64,000 nucleotides of DNA from Streptomyces sp. NBC_00443 (GCF_036014175.1 NZ_CP107917.1:1240001-1304000); one strand, 5' to 3'. Counted from the first letter of the stretch, positions 33,849-45,377 are shown. The notes: generated by a model not told the origin, from the sequence alone. A program made the numbers and translations.

Positions 33849-35818
33849 TGGCCTCCCTCCGGGATGCGGTGAGTCGTGGTGCGGGATGCGGTCGGACCGT
33901 CCAGGGGTGCGGCCTCGGGAGCTGCGGAGACGGAGCCCGCCGTGGCGCGCGCGAAGGCGTGGGCGCCGCCGACCAGCGGGACGCGGGCCTTCGTACGGGA
34001 GAGATCGAGGGGGAGCGTCGGCTTGGTCGACGGAGGGTCGATCAGGTCCTTGTCCGTGCCCGCGACGATCAGGGCGAGGCGGTGGCCGGCCGGCACCACG
34101 TGGTCGGTGGCCGCCAGGTCGAGGCTGATCGTGTACGTCTTGCCCGGGGTGAGCGGTGCCCCCTTCAGGTCGGAGGCGTGGTTGCCCAGGTCGGCCCAGC
34201 CGCGGCTGACGACGGTGTAGCCGACGTCGGCCGTCTTGGCCCGTGTCTCCTTGAAGCAGGAGCTGTCTCCGGTGGTGCTCGCGCCCCAGCAGGTGCGGTC
34301 GGTGAGGGTGGTGATGCCTTCGCCGCTGGACGCGTAGTCGCGGATGGTGTCGGGGCCGACGTCCACGAGGACGGCGGAGAGGTGGGCCGTCGAGGTGGTC
34401 GGGGTGGCGGTGACCGTGACCTCGGAGGAGCCGGACAGACGCAGGTCGCGGGTGAGCGGCTTGGTGACGAAGCCCGCCTTGTCCGGGGTGGTCCGGTCGA
34501 TGTTCGCGGCCCAGTCGGTCTCGCTGTGCTGCGGGTCGTCGGTGAAGGTCTCGGTGCCCTTGCCCTTGCGCAGGCCGAGGGTGCCGACGCCGGCCTCGGT
34601 GCCCTTGGCGGGGCGCAGGGTGGTCGGGTCGGTGCCGCGCGGCGGCCAGACCTTGGAGGTGGCCCACTGGTCGGGGTGGCGCTCGATGTCGGCCATCGGC
34701 TCACGGTCGATGCCGTTGTCGTAGCCGAGGAGTTCGTGGTCGAACCAGCGGTGCAGGGTGTCGACCCACTCGGCGCGGCGGAAGTCGAAGGGGTCGACGT
34801 GGCCGGTCTGGGAGAGCCAGATCTTGCGCTCGACGCCGTGCTTCGCCAGGGCGTCCCACCACTGGCCGACGTGCTTCATACGGACGTTGAGGTCCTGCAT
34901 GCCGTGGATCAGGAAGACGCTCGCCCTGACCTTGCGCGCGTCCTTCACGTAGTCACGCTCGGTCCACAGCTGCGTCCAGTCACCCGTGCGCGGGGCACCG
35001 TCGATGAGCTTTTGCTGGACGGCGCCGCACTTGGCGCGAGCGTCGGGGCTGTTGACGTAGTCGGAGAGCCACTCGGGGCCGGAGTCGTACAGCGGGGCGC
35101 CCTGCTGGAAGTAGTAGTCGTACCAGGAGGAGATGGCGCTGATCGGGACGATGGTCCTCAGGCCCTCGACGCCGGTTGCGGCGACGCCGTTGGCGATGGT
35201 GCCGTCCCAGCTCTTGCCGATCATGCCCGTGCGGCCGTTGGTCCAGTTCGCCTTGGACTTGGTCGTGCCGGTGCGGGTCGTGTACGCCTTGCCGCGGCCG
35301 TTCAGCCAGTCGACGACGGCCTTCGCGGAGAGGATGTCGGAGCGGCCGCCGACGTCCACGCAGCCGTCGGAGCGGTTGGTGCCGGCGAGGTCGACGCCGA
35401 CGAAGGCGTAGCCGCGGGGCACGAAGTAGTTGTCGTAGAACAGCGGCATCTGGACGACGTCGCCGTCGGCGTCGTACGTCTTCTTCTGACTCTCGTTGCC
35501 GCGCCCGCAGCAGGAGTAGTACGGGCTGGCGTCCATGATGACGGGGATCCTGCGGCCCTGCGCGGCCGTCTCCCGGGGGCGGACGACGTCGACGGCGACG
35601 CGGTCGTTCTTTCCGTCGCGGTCGTCGTCGAGTCCGGTGTCCACCCATACGGCCTCGCGGATGGCGTTCTCGTACGAGTACACGGGCTTGCTCTCCCGCG
35701 GGGCGGCGTGCGCCGTCGCGGGTGAGAGGAACGTGGCCGCGAGTGCGGCTGCGGCCACCGTCGCGAGCGGTCTCCAGATCGTGAAGCGCATGCGTTTCGG
35801 CATGCGCGGACGGTACAT
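33845..35818 (-). CDS. secreted X-Pro dipeptidyl-peptidase (CocE/NonD hydrolase family)
   Basis: This 657-aa exported serine peptidase/esterase of the S15 group has a signal peptide at residues about 1-38 (basic start, hydrophobic core, ATAHA). The alpha/beta-hydrolase domain has nucleophile Ser203 in GKSWDG, an Asp in HGMQDLNV (near 305) and a His in TGHVDPFD (near 343). The C-terminal jelly-roll domain (about 440-600) is that of X-Pro DPP C. It is followed by the M14 gene with a 4-nt overlap. The start is the ATG at 35818; internal ATGs at codons 6 and 10 are possible because no strong ribosome-binding site is present. Confidence 0.93.
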   Translation of the reverse strand: MYRPRMPKRMRFTIWRPLATVAAAALAATFLSPATAHAAPRESKPVYSYENAIREAVWVDTGLDDDRDGKNDRVAVDVVRPRETAAQGRRIPVIMDASPYYSCCGRGNESQKKTYDADGDVVQMPLFYDNYFVPRGYAFVGVDLAGTNRSDGCVDVGGRSDILSAKAVVDWLNGRGKAYTTRTGTTKSKANWTNGRTGMIGKSWDGTIANGVAATGVEGLRTIVPISAISSWYDYYFQQGAPLYDSGPEWLSDYVNSPDARAKCGAVQQKLIDGAPRTGDWTQLWTERDYVKDARKVRASVFLIHGMQDLNVRMKHVGQWWDALAKHGVERKIWLSQTGHVDPFDFRRAEWVDTLHRWFDHELLGYDNGIDREPMADIERHPDQWATSKVWPPRGTDPTTLRPAKGTEAGVGTLGLRKGKGTETFTDDPQHSETDWAANIDRTTPDKAGFVTKPLTRDLRLSGSSEVTVTATPTTSTAHLSAVLVDVGPDTIRDYASSGEGITTLTDRTCWGASTTGDSSCFKETRAKTADVGYTVVSRGWADLGNHASDLKGAPLTPGKTYTISLDLAATDHVVPAGHRLALIVAGTDKDLIDPPSTKPTLPLDLSRTKARVPLVGGAHAFARATAGSVSAAPEAAPLDGPTASRTTTHRIPEGGQ

Positions 35819-36011
35819 CGGTCAACTCTCGTGCAGAAGGGGGCGGCTGATGGTGTGTGAGGCCATGCGTGGCCGATAAACGTCTGCCGGGCGAGTGGAC
35901 TCATGTCGGCCGAATGGCGATCGTGTGACAGCCGTGGTCATGGACACACCCGTGACACAGGTGGTGAATAGGCTCCGGACAGACTTCGGGCCCCTACGAC
36001 TTGGAGCTTTC

Positions 36012-37505
36012 GTGCACCGCAGATTCATGGCGCCGGGCGCACTGGCGGCCGCCTCGCTGATGCTGGCGATCCCGGCGTCGGCCGCGAGCCACTCCCCCGG
36101 CGCTCCGGGCATCGGCGACCCCTACTACCCGGCCTACGGCAACGGCGGATACGACGTCTCCCACTACGACCTCCGGCTGAAGTACCAGCCGGCCACGGAC
36201 GAACTGGAGGGGACGGCGACGCTGCTGGCGAGGACCACGCAGGATCTGTCCCGGTTCAATCTGGATTTCCTGCTGGACGTCAGCGAGGTCCGGGTCAACG
36301 GCGCGAAGGCGTCGTTCGCGACCTCGGGCGAGCACGAGCTGGAGATCACGCCGAAGAAGCCGCTGGCCAAGGGCACGGATGTCACGGTGGTCGTGCGCTA
36401 CCGCGGCGTGCCGTCTTCGAAGGAGGCGTACGGCTTCACCAGCTGGCACCGCACAGCGGACGGCGGAGTCGGGGCGAACGAGCCCGAGGCCGCATGGTGG
36501 TGGTTCCCCAGCAACGACCACCCGCTCGACAAGGCGACGTACGACGTCTCGGTGCTGGTCCCGGACGGGAGCCAGGCCATCTCCAACGGCACGCTGCAGT
36601 CGACGAGTTCACGCCTGGGCTGGACCCGCTACAACTGGCGCTCCGACAAACCGCAGGCCACATATCTCGCCACGCTCGCGGTCGGCAAGTTTGACGTGAC
36701 GACGGGGACGAGCGAGAGCGGCATTCCGGTCATCAACGCCTACAGCAAGGACCTGGGCGCCCATGCCGGCGCGGCGCGGGCGAGCATCGAGCGGACCGGG
36801 GAGATCGCCGACTGGCTGACCGGGTACTTCGGGCCGTACCCCTACAACGCGCTCGGCGGCTATGTGCCGAACACGAACACCGGGTATGCGCTGGAGACGC
36901 AGACCCGGCCGTTCTACAGCCCGTCGAACTTCGCGAACGGGACGAACACCTCTGTCGTCGTCCATGAGATCGCCCACCAGTGGTACGGCGACCTGGTGTC
37001 CGTGAAGGACTGGAAGGACATCTGGATCAACGAGGGGTTCGCCCGCTACGCGCAGTGGCTGTGGTCGGAGCACGAGGGTGAGGGGACGGCGCAGGAGATC
37101 GCCGACTACGTGTACGCCTCGCGTGCGGCCGACGACGCGTTCTGGACGGTCAAGCCCGGCGATCCGGGGCCGGAGAAGCAGTTCCACATCGCCGTCTACG
37201 ACCGGGGTGCGCTGACCCTGCAGGCGCTGCGCAACGAGATCGGGGACGAGGCGTTCTTCGCCATCCTCAAGGGCTGGACGCAGAAGTACGCCTACGGCAA
37301 CGCGTCGGTGGCGGACTTCCGGCGATACGCCGAGGAGGTGTCCGGGCAGCCGCTGGCGGCGCTCTTCGACACCTGGCTGTACGAGCCGTCGAAGCCGACC
37401 GCGCCGGCGGCACGCGCGGCGTCCATCGCCAGGCCGGGCACGGATCCGGTGCAGCCGAAGTCCTGGAAGAAGATCGCGGCGACGAATGGCGTGCACGAGC
37501 ACTGA
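36012..37505 (+). CDS. secreted M1-family metallopeptidase
   Basis: This 497-aa exported zinc aminopeptidase-like protein has a signal peptide at residues about 1-24 (RRFMAPGALAAASLMLAIPASA). The zinc motif is H318-E319-IA-H322 with the third ligand E341 (NEGFARY), the classical 18-residue spacing. The exopeptidase GxMEN loop is replaced by ALETQ, as in shorter actinobacterial members, so true aminopeptidase activity is uncertain. A catalytic Tyr is probable in AVYDRGAL. The GTG at 36012 has GGAG at good spacing. It is divergent from the X-Pro/M14 peptidase pair across 193 nt, so control may be shared. Confidence 0.92.
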   Translation: MHRRFMAPGALAAASLMLAIPASAASHSPGAPGIGDPYYPAYGNGGYDVSHYDLRLKYQPATDELEGTATLLARTTQDLSRFNLDFLLDVSEVRVNGAKASFATSGEHELEITPKKPLAKGTDVTVVVRYRGVPSSKEAYGFTSWHRTADGGVGANEPEAAWWWFPSNDHPLDKATYDVSVLVPDGSQAISNGTLQSTSSRLGWTRYNWRSDKPQATYLATLAVGKFDVTTGTSESGIPVINAYSKDLGAHAGAARASIERTGEIADWLTGYFGPYPYNALGGYVPNTNTGYALETQTRPFYSPSNFANGTNTSVVVHEIAHQWYGDLVSVKDWKDIWINEGFARYAQWLWSEHEGEGTAQEIADYVYASRAADDAFWTVKPGDPGPEKQFHIAVYDRGALTLQALRNEIGDEAFFAILKGWTQKYAYGNASVADFRRYAEEVSGQPLAALFDTWLYEPSKPTAPAARAASIARPGTDPVQPKSWKKIAATNGVHEH

Positions 37506-37519
37506 CGTCCTGGGGCGTC

Positions 37520-38431
37520 CTACGAACCCTCGAATGCGGCTGCGCGCTCGATGAGTTCGTCCCGTCCTATCGGTGCCGTCCGCGTCGACGGCACCGTGCA
37601 GGCATGGGCGCCGGCCACCGCGCCGTACAACGCGCATCGGTGCGGTGGCTCGCCGGTGAGCCTGCCGTAGAGGAAGGCGGCGGCGAAGGCGTCACCGGCG
37701 CCGTTGGAGTCGACCACGGGGACTGCGGGCCGCACCGGCGGGACGTGACTGAGTTCGCCGTCGGTCAGCAGGTAGGCGCCCTCGGCTCCGGCCGTGGCCA
37801 CGACCACCTCGGCCCTCCCCCGCTCGGCGATTCGGCGCATGGTCCGCTCGGGGTCGTCCAGGGCGGCGGTCGAGAGGAACACGACGTCCGATGCGTAGGC
37901 GAACGACTCGTGGTAGGGGTTCTCGCCGTCCCAGTTGTGGAGGTCGGTGGAGAGCGTGGCACCGGCGTCGCGGAGGGTGGGCAGGGCGTGGGCGCACGGC
38001 TGGGTGATGGAGACGTGGACATGTCGGCTCGCGTCGGCGAGAGCCCGGACCGTCTCTTCCGGCAGGCGGTCCTCGGCGTGTCCGCGGCTTGTGTCGTAGA
38101 GGGACAGCCGCCGTCCGTCCGGCCCGACCAGGTTGACCGCGCGCTTGGTGCCGGCGGGCTGCGGGATCGCGGTGAGGGCGATGCCGTGCTCGCCGTGCAG
38201 GGCGCGCACGAGGTCGCCCTCGGGGTCCTCGCCGAGAAAGTCGACGTGGTGGGTGCGCAGGCCGAGGCTGCTCAGACCGACGGCCACGAAGTCCCCGGTC
38301 TGCCCGGCGCGGGTGCGGATCCCCGAGTCGATCATGTAACTGTCGGCGTACGGGAGCGGCAGCTCGGGGACGTACACGATGGTGTCCACGCCGGCGCCGC
38401 CCAGCACGAGGACGTCGGTGTCATGGCTCAA
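37520..38431 (-). CDS. PfkB-family carbohydrate kinase
   Basis: This 303-aa ribokinase-like enzyme phosphorylates a sugar or nucleoside. The N-terminal GG motif is GGAGVDTIV (about 11-19) and the catalytic ATP motif is DSNGAGDAFAAAF (about 243-255, with the base Asp in GAGD). The substrate is not deducible. The start is a TTG at 38431 with GGGGGCC upstream; no in-frame ATG or GTG is suitably placed before the conserved VLVLGGAG strand. Its end faces the M1 peptidase gene with 14 nt between stops. A repeat-type hairpin lies upstream. Confidence 0.9.
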   Translation of the reverse strand: MSHDTDVLVLGGAGVDTIVYVPELPLPYADSYMIDSGIRTRAGQTGDFVAVGLSSLGLRTHHVDFLGEDPEGDLVRALHGEHGIALTAIPQPAGTKRAVNLVGPDGRRLSLYDTSRGHAEDRLPEETVRALADASRHVHVSITQPCAHALPTLRDAGATLSTDLHNWDGENPYHESFAYASDVVFLSTAALDDPERTMRRIAERGRAEVVVATAGAEGAYLLTDGELSHVPPVRPAVPVVDSNGAGDAFAAAFLYGRLTGEPPHRCALYGAVAGAHACTVPSTRTAPIGRDELIERAAAFEGS

Positions 38432-38679
38432 CTCTGGCCCCCGTGGTCGTAAACGGATCTCTCGCCGTGGGCCCGCAGGACAGCGGGTGTCCGCGGGTCG
38501 TACGTGGCTGGTCGCGCAGTTCCCCGCGCCCCCCTGGGGCGCATCCCTGACCGTACGACGACAAGCTCTCGGCGATCACCTTGACGAGCATGCCCAACGG
38601 AACGGTGGCGGCACCCCGGACATTCGTGATCTCCGACATGACGCCACCGTAGAGGCCGCCTCTGACAACGGCCTTCGGA
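38432..38679. other. intergenic region between the amino-acid permease and the PfkB kinase
   Basis: 248 nt. It contains the repeat-type hairpin at 38510-38545. A 72-codon minus-strand frame (ATG 38639 to 38421) begins MSEITNVRGAATVPLGML, but after about 30 codons runs through the repeat. It has no good ribosome-binding site, and I do not accept it as a gene, though its first part could be a remnant. Confidence 0.5.
38510..38545 (-). repeat. Streptomyces intergenic repeat with hairpin
   Basis: The stretch contains CGCAGTTCCCCGCGCCCCC followed by TGGGGCGC, with stem GCGCCCC (38526-38532) and GGGGCGC (38536-38542). This sequence type recurs in Streptomyces intergenic DNA, as I recall. It lies after the permease stop and probably also ends that transcript. 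Confidence 0.65.
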
Positions 38680-40146
38680 CTACTTCGTGAGCTCGGTCAG
38701 CTCCTGGTCCTCCGTGCGGGTCGCCCTGCGGCGGATCGCGTACCAGCCTGCGACCAGCATCGCGGCGATCACCGGGATGAGGAGGAGGGTCTTGCGGCCG
38801 ACCTCGGGGTCGTTCCACATCATGGCGAGGCAGGCGAGCAGGAAGACGATCGTGGTGATCTCCGTGACCGGACTGCCGGGGAGGCGGAAGTGCGGTCGTT
38901 CCACCAGGCCGGCCTTGGCGCGGCGGACGAAGACCAGGTGGCAGATCATGATGATCACCCAGGTCGAGATGATGCCGAGGGAGGCGACGTTCAGCACGAT
39001 CTCGAAGGCCTGGCTGGGCATGAGGTAGTTCAGGCCGACGCCGAGGACGCACACCGCGCAGGTGAGCAGGATGCCGCCGTAGGGCACCTGGCTGCGGTTC
39101 ATGCGGGCCGTGAACTTCGGGGCCGAGCCCGCCATCGCCATGGAGCGCAGGATGCGGCCCGTCGAATAGAGGCCGGAGTTGAGGGAGGACATCGCCGCCG
39201 TCAGGACCACCAGGTTCATCACGTCGCCGGCTGCCGGAACGCCGATCTTCGACAGGACGGTGACGAACGGGCTCTGGTCGGCCGAGTAGACCGAGCCGGG
39301 CAGGAGGAGGGCCAGCAGGACGACCGAGCCGACGTAGAAGACGCCGACGCGCCACATGATCGAGTTCACCGCGCGCGGGACGACCTTCTCCGGCTCGGCG
39401 GTCTCGCCGGCCGCGACGCCGACCAGCTCCAGGGCGGCGTACGCGAAGATCACGCCCTGCATGACCAGGACGACGGGCATCAGGCCGTGCGGGAAGACGC
39501 CGCCGTTGTCGGTGATCACGCTCAGGCCGGGCGTCGTACCGCCCACCTCATGCTGAGTGGCCAGCAGGAAGATGCCGACGAGCATGAAGGCCACCAGCGT
39601 GGCGACCTTGATGATCGCGAACCAGAACTCCATCTCGCCGAAGATCTTCACCGAGATCAGGTTCACCGCAAGGACCACCGCCAGGGCGATCAGGGCCAGC
39701 ACCCACTGCGGAATGTCGGTGAACAGGCTCCAGTAGTGCGTGTAGAGCGCGATCGCGGTGATGTCGGCGATGCCGGTCGTCGACCAGTTCAGGAAGTACA
39801 TCCAGCCGGCGACGTAGGCACCCTTCTCACCGAGGAACTCGCGCGCGTACGACACGAACGAGCCCGACGAGGGGCGGTAGAGCACGAGCTCGCCGAGGGC
39901 CCTCACCACGAAGAAGGCGAAGATGCCGCAGACCAGGTAGGCGATCGCCAGCGCCGGGCCCGCGTCGTGGAGGCGGCCGCCGGCGCCGAGGAAGAGGCCG
40001 GTGCCGATGGCCCCGCCGATGGCGATCATGTTGACGTGGCGGGCCTTGAGGTCCTTGCTGTAACCGGCGTCGCCCGCATCCGCGGGCACCTGGGCCGCGT
40101 CGGTGCGGGGTGCGGCCACTGCCGTGTTCACGGCGTCCTTGCTCAC
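38680..40146 (-). CDS. amino acid permease (APC family, AnsP/GABA-permease-like)
   Basis: The product is 488 aa with twelve hydrophobic segments. The hallmark KARHVNMIAIGGAIGTGLFLGAG (TM1 region, GGAIGTGLF at about 45-53) and LGELVLYRPSSGSFVSYA identify the amino-acid transporter group containing asparagine, GABA and aromatic permeases. The exact substrate is not assignable. The start is uncertain between GTG at 40146 (VSKDAVNT; GAGAGTGG upstream) and GTG at 40158. I prefer 40146. It is divergent from the MerR regulator, which may control it. Confidence 0.92.
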   Translation of the reverse strand: MSKDAVNTAVAAPRTDAAQVPADAGDAGYSKDLKARHVNMIAIGGAIGTGLFLGAGGRLHDAGPALAIAYLVCGIFAFFVVRALGELVLYRPSSGSFVSYAREFLGEKGAYVAGWMYFLNWSTTGIADITAIALYTHYWSLFTDIPQWVLALIALAVVLAVNLISVKIFGEMEFWFAIIKVATLVAFMLVGIFLLATQHEVGGTTPGLSVITDNGGVFPHGLMPVVLVMQGVIFAYAALELVGVAAGETAEPEKVVPRAVNSIMWRVGVFYVGSVVLLALLLPGSVYSADQSPFVTVLSKIGVPAAGDVMNLVVLTAAMSSLNSGLYSTGRILRSMAMAGSAPKFTARMNRSQVPYGGILLTCAVCVLGVGLNYLMPSQAFEIVLNVASLGIISTWVIIMICHLVFVRRAKAGLVERPHFRLPGSPVTEITTIVFLLACLAMMWNDPEVGRKTLLLIPVIAAMLVAGWYAIRRRATRTEDQELTELTK

Positions 40147-40340
40147 GGGTGGTACCACTCTCTGGTGCGCCCGAGCGGATTGCGCTCGGGTGGCCGGACG
40201 TACGTATGGCCTGTGCGCTTGATAAGTGCACAGACCAAGGGCTCACCTTCCCCCAGAACACCCGGCTCACGCGGTGGCGGACGTCACACAGCGTCACTTC
40301 TCACACGGCGGTCCCGCCCCGACCCATGAGACGCCGGAGG

Positions 40341-40369
40341 TGTCACAGCACCGGTGAGACAGCGATACT
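40341..40369 (+). promoter_or_regulatory. candidate promoter of the MerR gene (TGTCAC-17-GATACT)
   Basis: The -10 GATACT (40364-40369) ends 7 nt before the ATG at 40377, and a weak -35, TGTCAC, lies at 40341-40346 with 17-nt spacing. The spacer holds CACCGGTG (40349-40356), a palindrome where a MerR dimer would be expected. No ribosome-binding site precedes the gene, so the mRNA is probably leaderless. Confidence 0.45.
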
Positions 40370-40376
40370 GCTGCAC

Positions 40377-41108
40377 ATGACGACCGGCACCGAGGAGACG
40401 ACCCTCACGATCGACGAGCTGGCCGCGCGGGCGGGCATGACGGTCCGCACGGTGCGGTTCTACGGCACCAAAGGGCTGCTGCCGCCTCCGGTGCTGGGTC
40501 CGCGCAGAGTGGGCCACTACGGGCGCGAGCACCTGGCCCGGCTGGCGCTCATCGAGGAGTTGCAGCAGCAGGGCATGACGCTCGCGGCGATCGAGCGGTA
40601 CGTGCAGCAGCTGCCGCCGGATCTGGACGCCCATGACCTCGCCATTCACCGGGCCGTGGTGGCCTCCTGGGCGCCGGAGGCGATGGAGACGGTCTCGCGG
40701 CCGGAGCTGGAGCGGCGGGCTGGGCGGGCGCTCGGCGACGACGACGTGGAGCGGCTGGCCGCGATGGGTGTGGTGAAGCCGGACGACGGCGGCGAGGGCG
40801 GTGCCGGCTATCGCGTCGACCTCGGGCTGCTGCGGCTGGGCGTCGGGCTGCTGGACGTGCCGCTGTCGCAGGAGGCGATCCTCGCGGCGCGCAAGGTGCT
40901 CATCGAACACTCGCGGTCCGCCGCGCACGAGCTGGCACAGCTCTTCCGCGGGGAGGTTTCGCAACGTGCCGCGCAGGACGTGAAGTCACTGTCCGCACAC
41001 ATGCAACCTCTCGTGGTCCAGGCCCTGTTGACGACCTTTCAGCGGTCCCTGCGCGAGGAGCTGCGGGACTGGCTGGGCGGCGTCTCAGAGGAAGGCCGAT
41101 CCGCCTGA
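40377..41108 (+). CDS. MerR family transcriptional regulator
   Basis: The product is 243 aa. The N-terminal MerR winged helix (about 8-78) reads TIDELAARAGMTVRTVRFYGTKGLLPPP, with GHYGREHLARLALIEELQQQGMTLAAI after it. The long C-terminal part (about 90-243) is helical, without the Cys pattern of metal sensors, so it may sense a small molecule. The end overlaps the convergent SDR gene by 24 nt. Divergence from the amino-acid permease suggests regulation of that gene, its own, or both. Confidence 0.9.
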   Translation: MTTGTEETTLTIDELAARAGMTVRTVRFYGTKGLLPPPVLGPRRVGHYGREHLARLALIEELQQQGMTLAAIERYVQQLPPDLDAHDLAIHRAVVASWAPEAMETVSRPELERRAGRALGDDDVERLAAMGVVKPDDGGEGGAGYRVDLGLLRLGVGLLDVPLSQEAILAARKVLIEHSRSAAHELAQLFRGEVSQRAAQDVKSLSAHMQPLVVQALLTTFQRSLREELRDWLGGVSEEGRSA

Positions 41109-41810
41109 CACGTTGAGCGTCTGCCCGGTCAGGAAGCCGCTGCCCTCGTCGACGACGTACAGCAGCGTCGACACAAGGTCCGACGGTGTCTGCGCCCTCG
41201 GCACCGTCTGCCGGTCGCGGACATGCTCGAAGCCGCTGTCCGGGCCGGCCCTGCGCCCGGCCGGGGCGGTGCGGACCGTGCTGGGCGCGATGGCGTTGAC
41301 GGTGATGCCGTACGGCGCGAGGGCCGCGGCGAGCGAACGCGTGAAGCCGATCAGGCCCATCTTCGAGGCGACGTACGGGACCATCGCGGGCGGTGCGGTG
41401 AGTACGGCCGCAGAGGCGATGTTGACGACGCGGCCCCAGCCGGCCGCCTTCAGATACGGCAGCGCGGCCCGGGTCACCAGGAACGGCGCCTCCAGGTTGA
41501 CGCGCATGATCCGGCGCCACTCCTCGACCGACGTCTCCTCGAAGGGGTTCACGGAGTGGACGTCGGCGCTGTTGACCACGACATGCAGTGTGCCGAACCG
41601 GTCGATGAGCTGCTCCAGTCCCTGGCACACCTGCGTCTCGTCGGTGACGTCGGCCGTCAACTCCACGTAGTCCAGGATCTTTCCGGCGGTCTCCGGCTGC
41701 GGGACGAGGTCGAGACCGGCGACCCGGTACCCGCGCCCGGCGAGCGCGACGGCGAACTCCCGCCCGAGGCCCTGTGCCGCTCCGGTCACCAGTGCGGTAC
41801 GCGTCTCCAT
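41085..41810 (-). CDS. short-chain dehydrogenase/reductase
   Basis: This 241-aa NAD(P)-dependent SDR has the cofactor motif TGAAQGLG (residues 9-16), the active-site Ser in VVNIASAAV (about 132-137) and YVASK with Tyr and Lys about 147-151. The NNAG motif is altered to NSAD. It resembles FabG-like reductases; the substrate is unknown. It is downstream of and codirectional with the beta-oxidation genes (96 nt after the fadB-like stop is 41811-41906), so it may act on a hydroxyacyl or alcohol intermediate. The ATG at 41810 lacks a strong ribosome-binding site. Confidence 0.9.
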   Translation of the reverse strand: METRTALVTGAAQGLGREFAVALAGRGYRVAGLDLVPQPETAGKILDYVELTADVTDETQVCQGLEQLIDRFGTLHVVVNSADVHSVNPFEETSVEEWRRIMRVNLEAPFLVTRAALPYLKAAGWGRVVNIASAAVLTAPPAMVPYVASKMGLIGFTRSLAAALAPYGITVNAIAPSTVRTAPAGRRAGPDSGFEHVRDRQTVPRAQTPSDLVSTLLYVVDEGSGFLTGQTLNVSGGSAFL

Positions 41811-41906
41811 GAGGCGAGTGTGATGAGCCGTCAGGAACCGGGCAAGGGTGCCTGTGCTCCCGACGGGCCGCGGCGGGGGTGAAGAACTCCCCCGCCGCCC
41901 CTGGCG

Positions 41907-44084
41907 TCACGCGTCCGCGAAGCGCTCCCCCTTCTCCGCCTTCTCCACCAGCAGCGCCGGCGGCGCGAACCGGTCGCCGTACTGCTGCGCCAGCTCACGC
42001 GCGCGGGCCGTGAAACCGGCGACGCCGCCTTCGTAGCCGTTGATGTACTGCAGGACACCGCCGGTCCAGCCGGGGAAGCCGATGCCGAAGACGGAGCCGA
42101 TGTTGGCGTCGGCGACCGACGTCAGGACGCCTTCCTCCAGGAGCCGGACGGTGTCAAGCGCCTCGGAGAACAGCATGCGTTCCTGCATGTCCCGGAACGG
42201 GATCTGCGCGCCCTCGCGGGTGAAGTGCTCGCGCAGCCCCGGCCAGAGGCCTGCGCGCTTGCCGGCCTCGTCGTAGTCGTAGAAGCCCGCTCCCCCGCTG
42301 CGGCCCTCGCGGCCGAACTCGTCGACCATGCGGTCGATGACTGCCTCGGCGGGGTGGGACTTCCACGCGCCGCCCGCCTCCTCCACGGCCCGCTTCGACT
42401 CGTTGCGGATCTTGCGCGGGAGGGTGAGCGTCAGCTCGTCCATCAGGGACAGGACCTTGGCCGGGTAGCCCGCCTGGGCCGCCGCCTGTTCCACGGACGC
42501 GGGCTCGATGCCCTCGCCGACCATCGCCACGCCCTCGTTGATGAAGTGGCCGATGACGCGGGAGGTGAAGAAGCCGCGGGAGTCGTTGACGACGATCGGC
42601 GTCTTGTTGATCTGCCGGACCAGGTCGAAGGCGCGGGCCAGCGCCTCGTCACCCGTCCGCTCACCCTTGATGATCTCGACGAGCGGCATCTTGTCGACAG
42701 GTGAGAAGAAATGCAGTCCGACGAAGTCGGCCTGGCGGTCCACGCCCTCGGCGAGCACCGTGATCGGCAGCGTCGACGTGTTGGAGCACAGCAGCGCGTC
42801 CGGCTCGACGATGCTCTGGATCTCCTGGAAGACCTTGTGCTTGAGCTCGGGGTTCTCGAAGACGGCCTCGATGACCGCGTCGCAGCCGGCCACGTCCTGC
42901 GGGTCGGCCGTCGGTGTGATGCGGGCCAGCAGCGCGTCGGCCTTCTCCTGCGTCGTACGGCCCCGGGAGACCGCCTTGGCGCACAGCTTCTCGGAGTAGC
43001 CCTTGCCCTTGACGGCGGCTTCCAGCGCCACGTCCTTCAGGACGACCTCGATGCCCGCGCGGGCGCACGAGTAGGCGATGCCAGCGCCCATCATCCCGGC
43101 GCCCAGGACGGCGACCTTGCGGACCTTGCGGGGCTCGATGCCCGTCGGCCGGTTGGCGCCGGAGTTGACGGCCTGGAGGTCGAAGAAGAACGCCTGGATC
43201 ATGTTCTTGGACGTCTGGCCCGCCGCCAGCTCCACGAAGTAGCGCGCCTCGATGACCTGCGCGGTCTCGAAGTCGACCTGGGAGCCCTCGACGGCGGCCG
43301 CGAGGATGTTGCGCGGGGCCGGGTAGGGGGCGCCGTTGGTCTGCTTGCGCAGGCTGGCCGGGAAGGCGGGCAGGTTCGCCGCGAACTTGGGGTTGGCGGG
43401 CGTGCCGCCGGGGATCTTGTAGCCCGGCCGGTCCCAGGGCTGCTGCGACTCGGGGTGGGCCTCGATGAAGGCGCGGGCCTTGGCGAGCAGTTCCTCCTGG
43501 GTGGCGGCCACGTCGTCGATCAGGCCGTTCTGCAGGGCGCGCTGCGGGTTGTACTGGGTGCCCTGGAGGAGGACCTTCAGCAGGGCGTCGGCGATGCCGA
43601 GGAGGCGGACGGTGCGGACGACGCCGCCTCCGCCCGGGAGCAGGCCGAGGGTGACCTCGGGGCAGCCGATCTTGGAGCCGGGCGCGTCCAGGGCGATGCG
43701 GTGGTGGCAGGCGAGCGCGATCTCGTAACCGCCGCCCAGGGCCGCGCCGTTCATCGCGGCGACGACCGGCTTGCCGAGGGTTTCGATGCGCCGCAGCTGG
43801 CGCTTGATCGCCATGCCGCCCTCGAAGAGGTCCTGCGCGGTGTCCGGCGTGACGCGGATCAGGTCGCGCAGGTCGCCGCCGGCGAAGAAGGTCTTCTTGG
43901 CGGAGGTGATGATGACACCGCGGATGGTGTCCTTCTCGGCCTCCAGCCGGTCGGTGATGACGGCGAGAGAGTCGCGGAACGCCTGGTTCATGGTGTTCGC
44001 GGACTGGTTCGGGTCGTCCAGGACGAGCGTGACGACGCCGGCGCGGTCCTGTTCCCAGCGGATGGTGGTGGACTCAGTGCTCAT
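41907..44084 (-). CDS. fadB: FadB-like bifunctional enoyl-CoA hydratase/3-hydroxyacyl-CoA dehydrogenase
   Basis: The 725-aa protein has an N-terminal crotonase domain (about 10-200; [19 protein letters not shown]) and a central NAD-binding hydroxyacyl-CoA dehydrogenase domain (about 325-500; [13 protein letters not shown], then SNTSTLPIT). Two C-terminal 3HCDH domains (about 505-720) include the catalytic His in [10 protein letters not shown]. It carries out two consecutive beta-oxidation steps. It lies 34 nt after the thiolase gene. The ATG at 44084 ([10 protein letters not shown]) has GGAG upstream; a longer frame to 44177 is not family-like. Confidence 0.96.
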   Translation of the reverse strand: MSTESTTIRWEQDRAGVVTLVLDDPNQSANTMNQAFRDSLAVITDRLEAEKDTIRGVIITSAKKTFFAGGDLRDLIRVTPDTAQDLFEGGMAIKRQLRRIETLGKPVVAAMNGAALGGGYEIALACHHRIALDAPGSKIGCPEVTLGLLPGGGGVVRTVRLLGIADALLKVLLQGTQYNPQRALQNGLIDDVAATQEELLAKARAFIEAHPESQQPWDRPGYKIPGGTPANPKFAANLPAFPASLRKQTNGAPYPAPRNILAAAVEGSQVDFETAQVIEARYFVELAAGQTSKNMIQAFFFDLQAVNSGANRPTGIEPRKVRKVAVLGAGMMGAGIAYSCARAGIEVVLKDVALEAAVKGKGYSEKLCAKAVSRGRTTQEKADALLARITPTADPQDVAGCDAVIEAVFENPELKHKVFQEIQSIVEPDALLCSNTSTLPITVLAEGVDRQADFVGLHFFSPVDKMPLVEIIKGERTGDEALARAFDLVRQINKTPIVVNDSRGFFTSRVIGHFINEGVAMVGEGIEPASVEQAAAQAGYPAKVLSLMDELTLTLPRKIRNESKRAVEEAGGAWKSHPAEAVIDRMVDEFGREGRSGGAGFYDYDEAGKRAGLWPGLREHFTREGAQIPFRDMQERMLFSEALDTVRLLEEGVLTSVADANIGSVFGIGFPGWTGGVLQYINGYEGGVAGFTARARELAQQYGDRFAPPALLVEKAEKGERFADA

Positions 44085-44118
44085 GTGGAGGTGCTCCGTG
44101 TGATCCGTCGGGAGGGGG

Positions 44119-45333
<1,215 letters not shown>

Positions 45334-45377
45334 TGGGAAGCCTTTCGGGGATGAGGGTCAGCCGAGCAGAAGGAGCC

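Noticed and set aside
32577-34667. 696-codon frame containing the M14 peptidase
   Set aside because: The first 270 codons run in another frame of the X-Pro dipeptidyl peptidase gene and are Arg/His-rich. The signal peptide sets the start at 33848.
38421-38639. 72-codon minus-strand ORF beginning MSEITNVRGAATVPLGML
   Set aside because: The first 30 codons look faintly protein-like, but there is no good ribosome-binding site and the rest is translated repeat DNA. It is at most a remnant.
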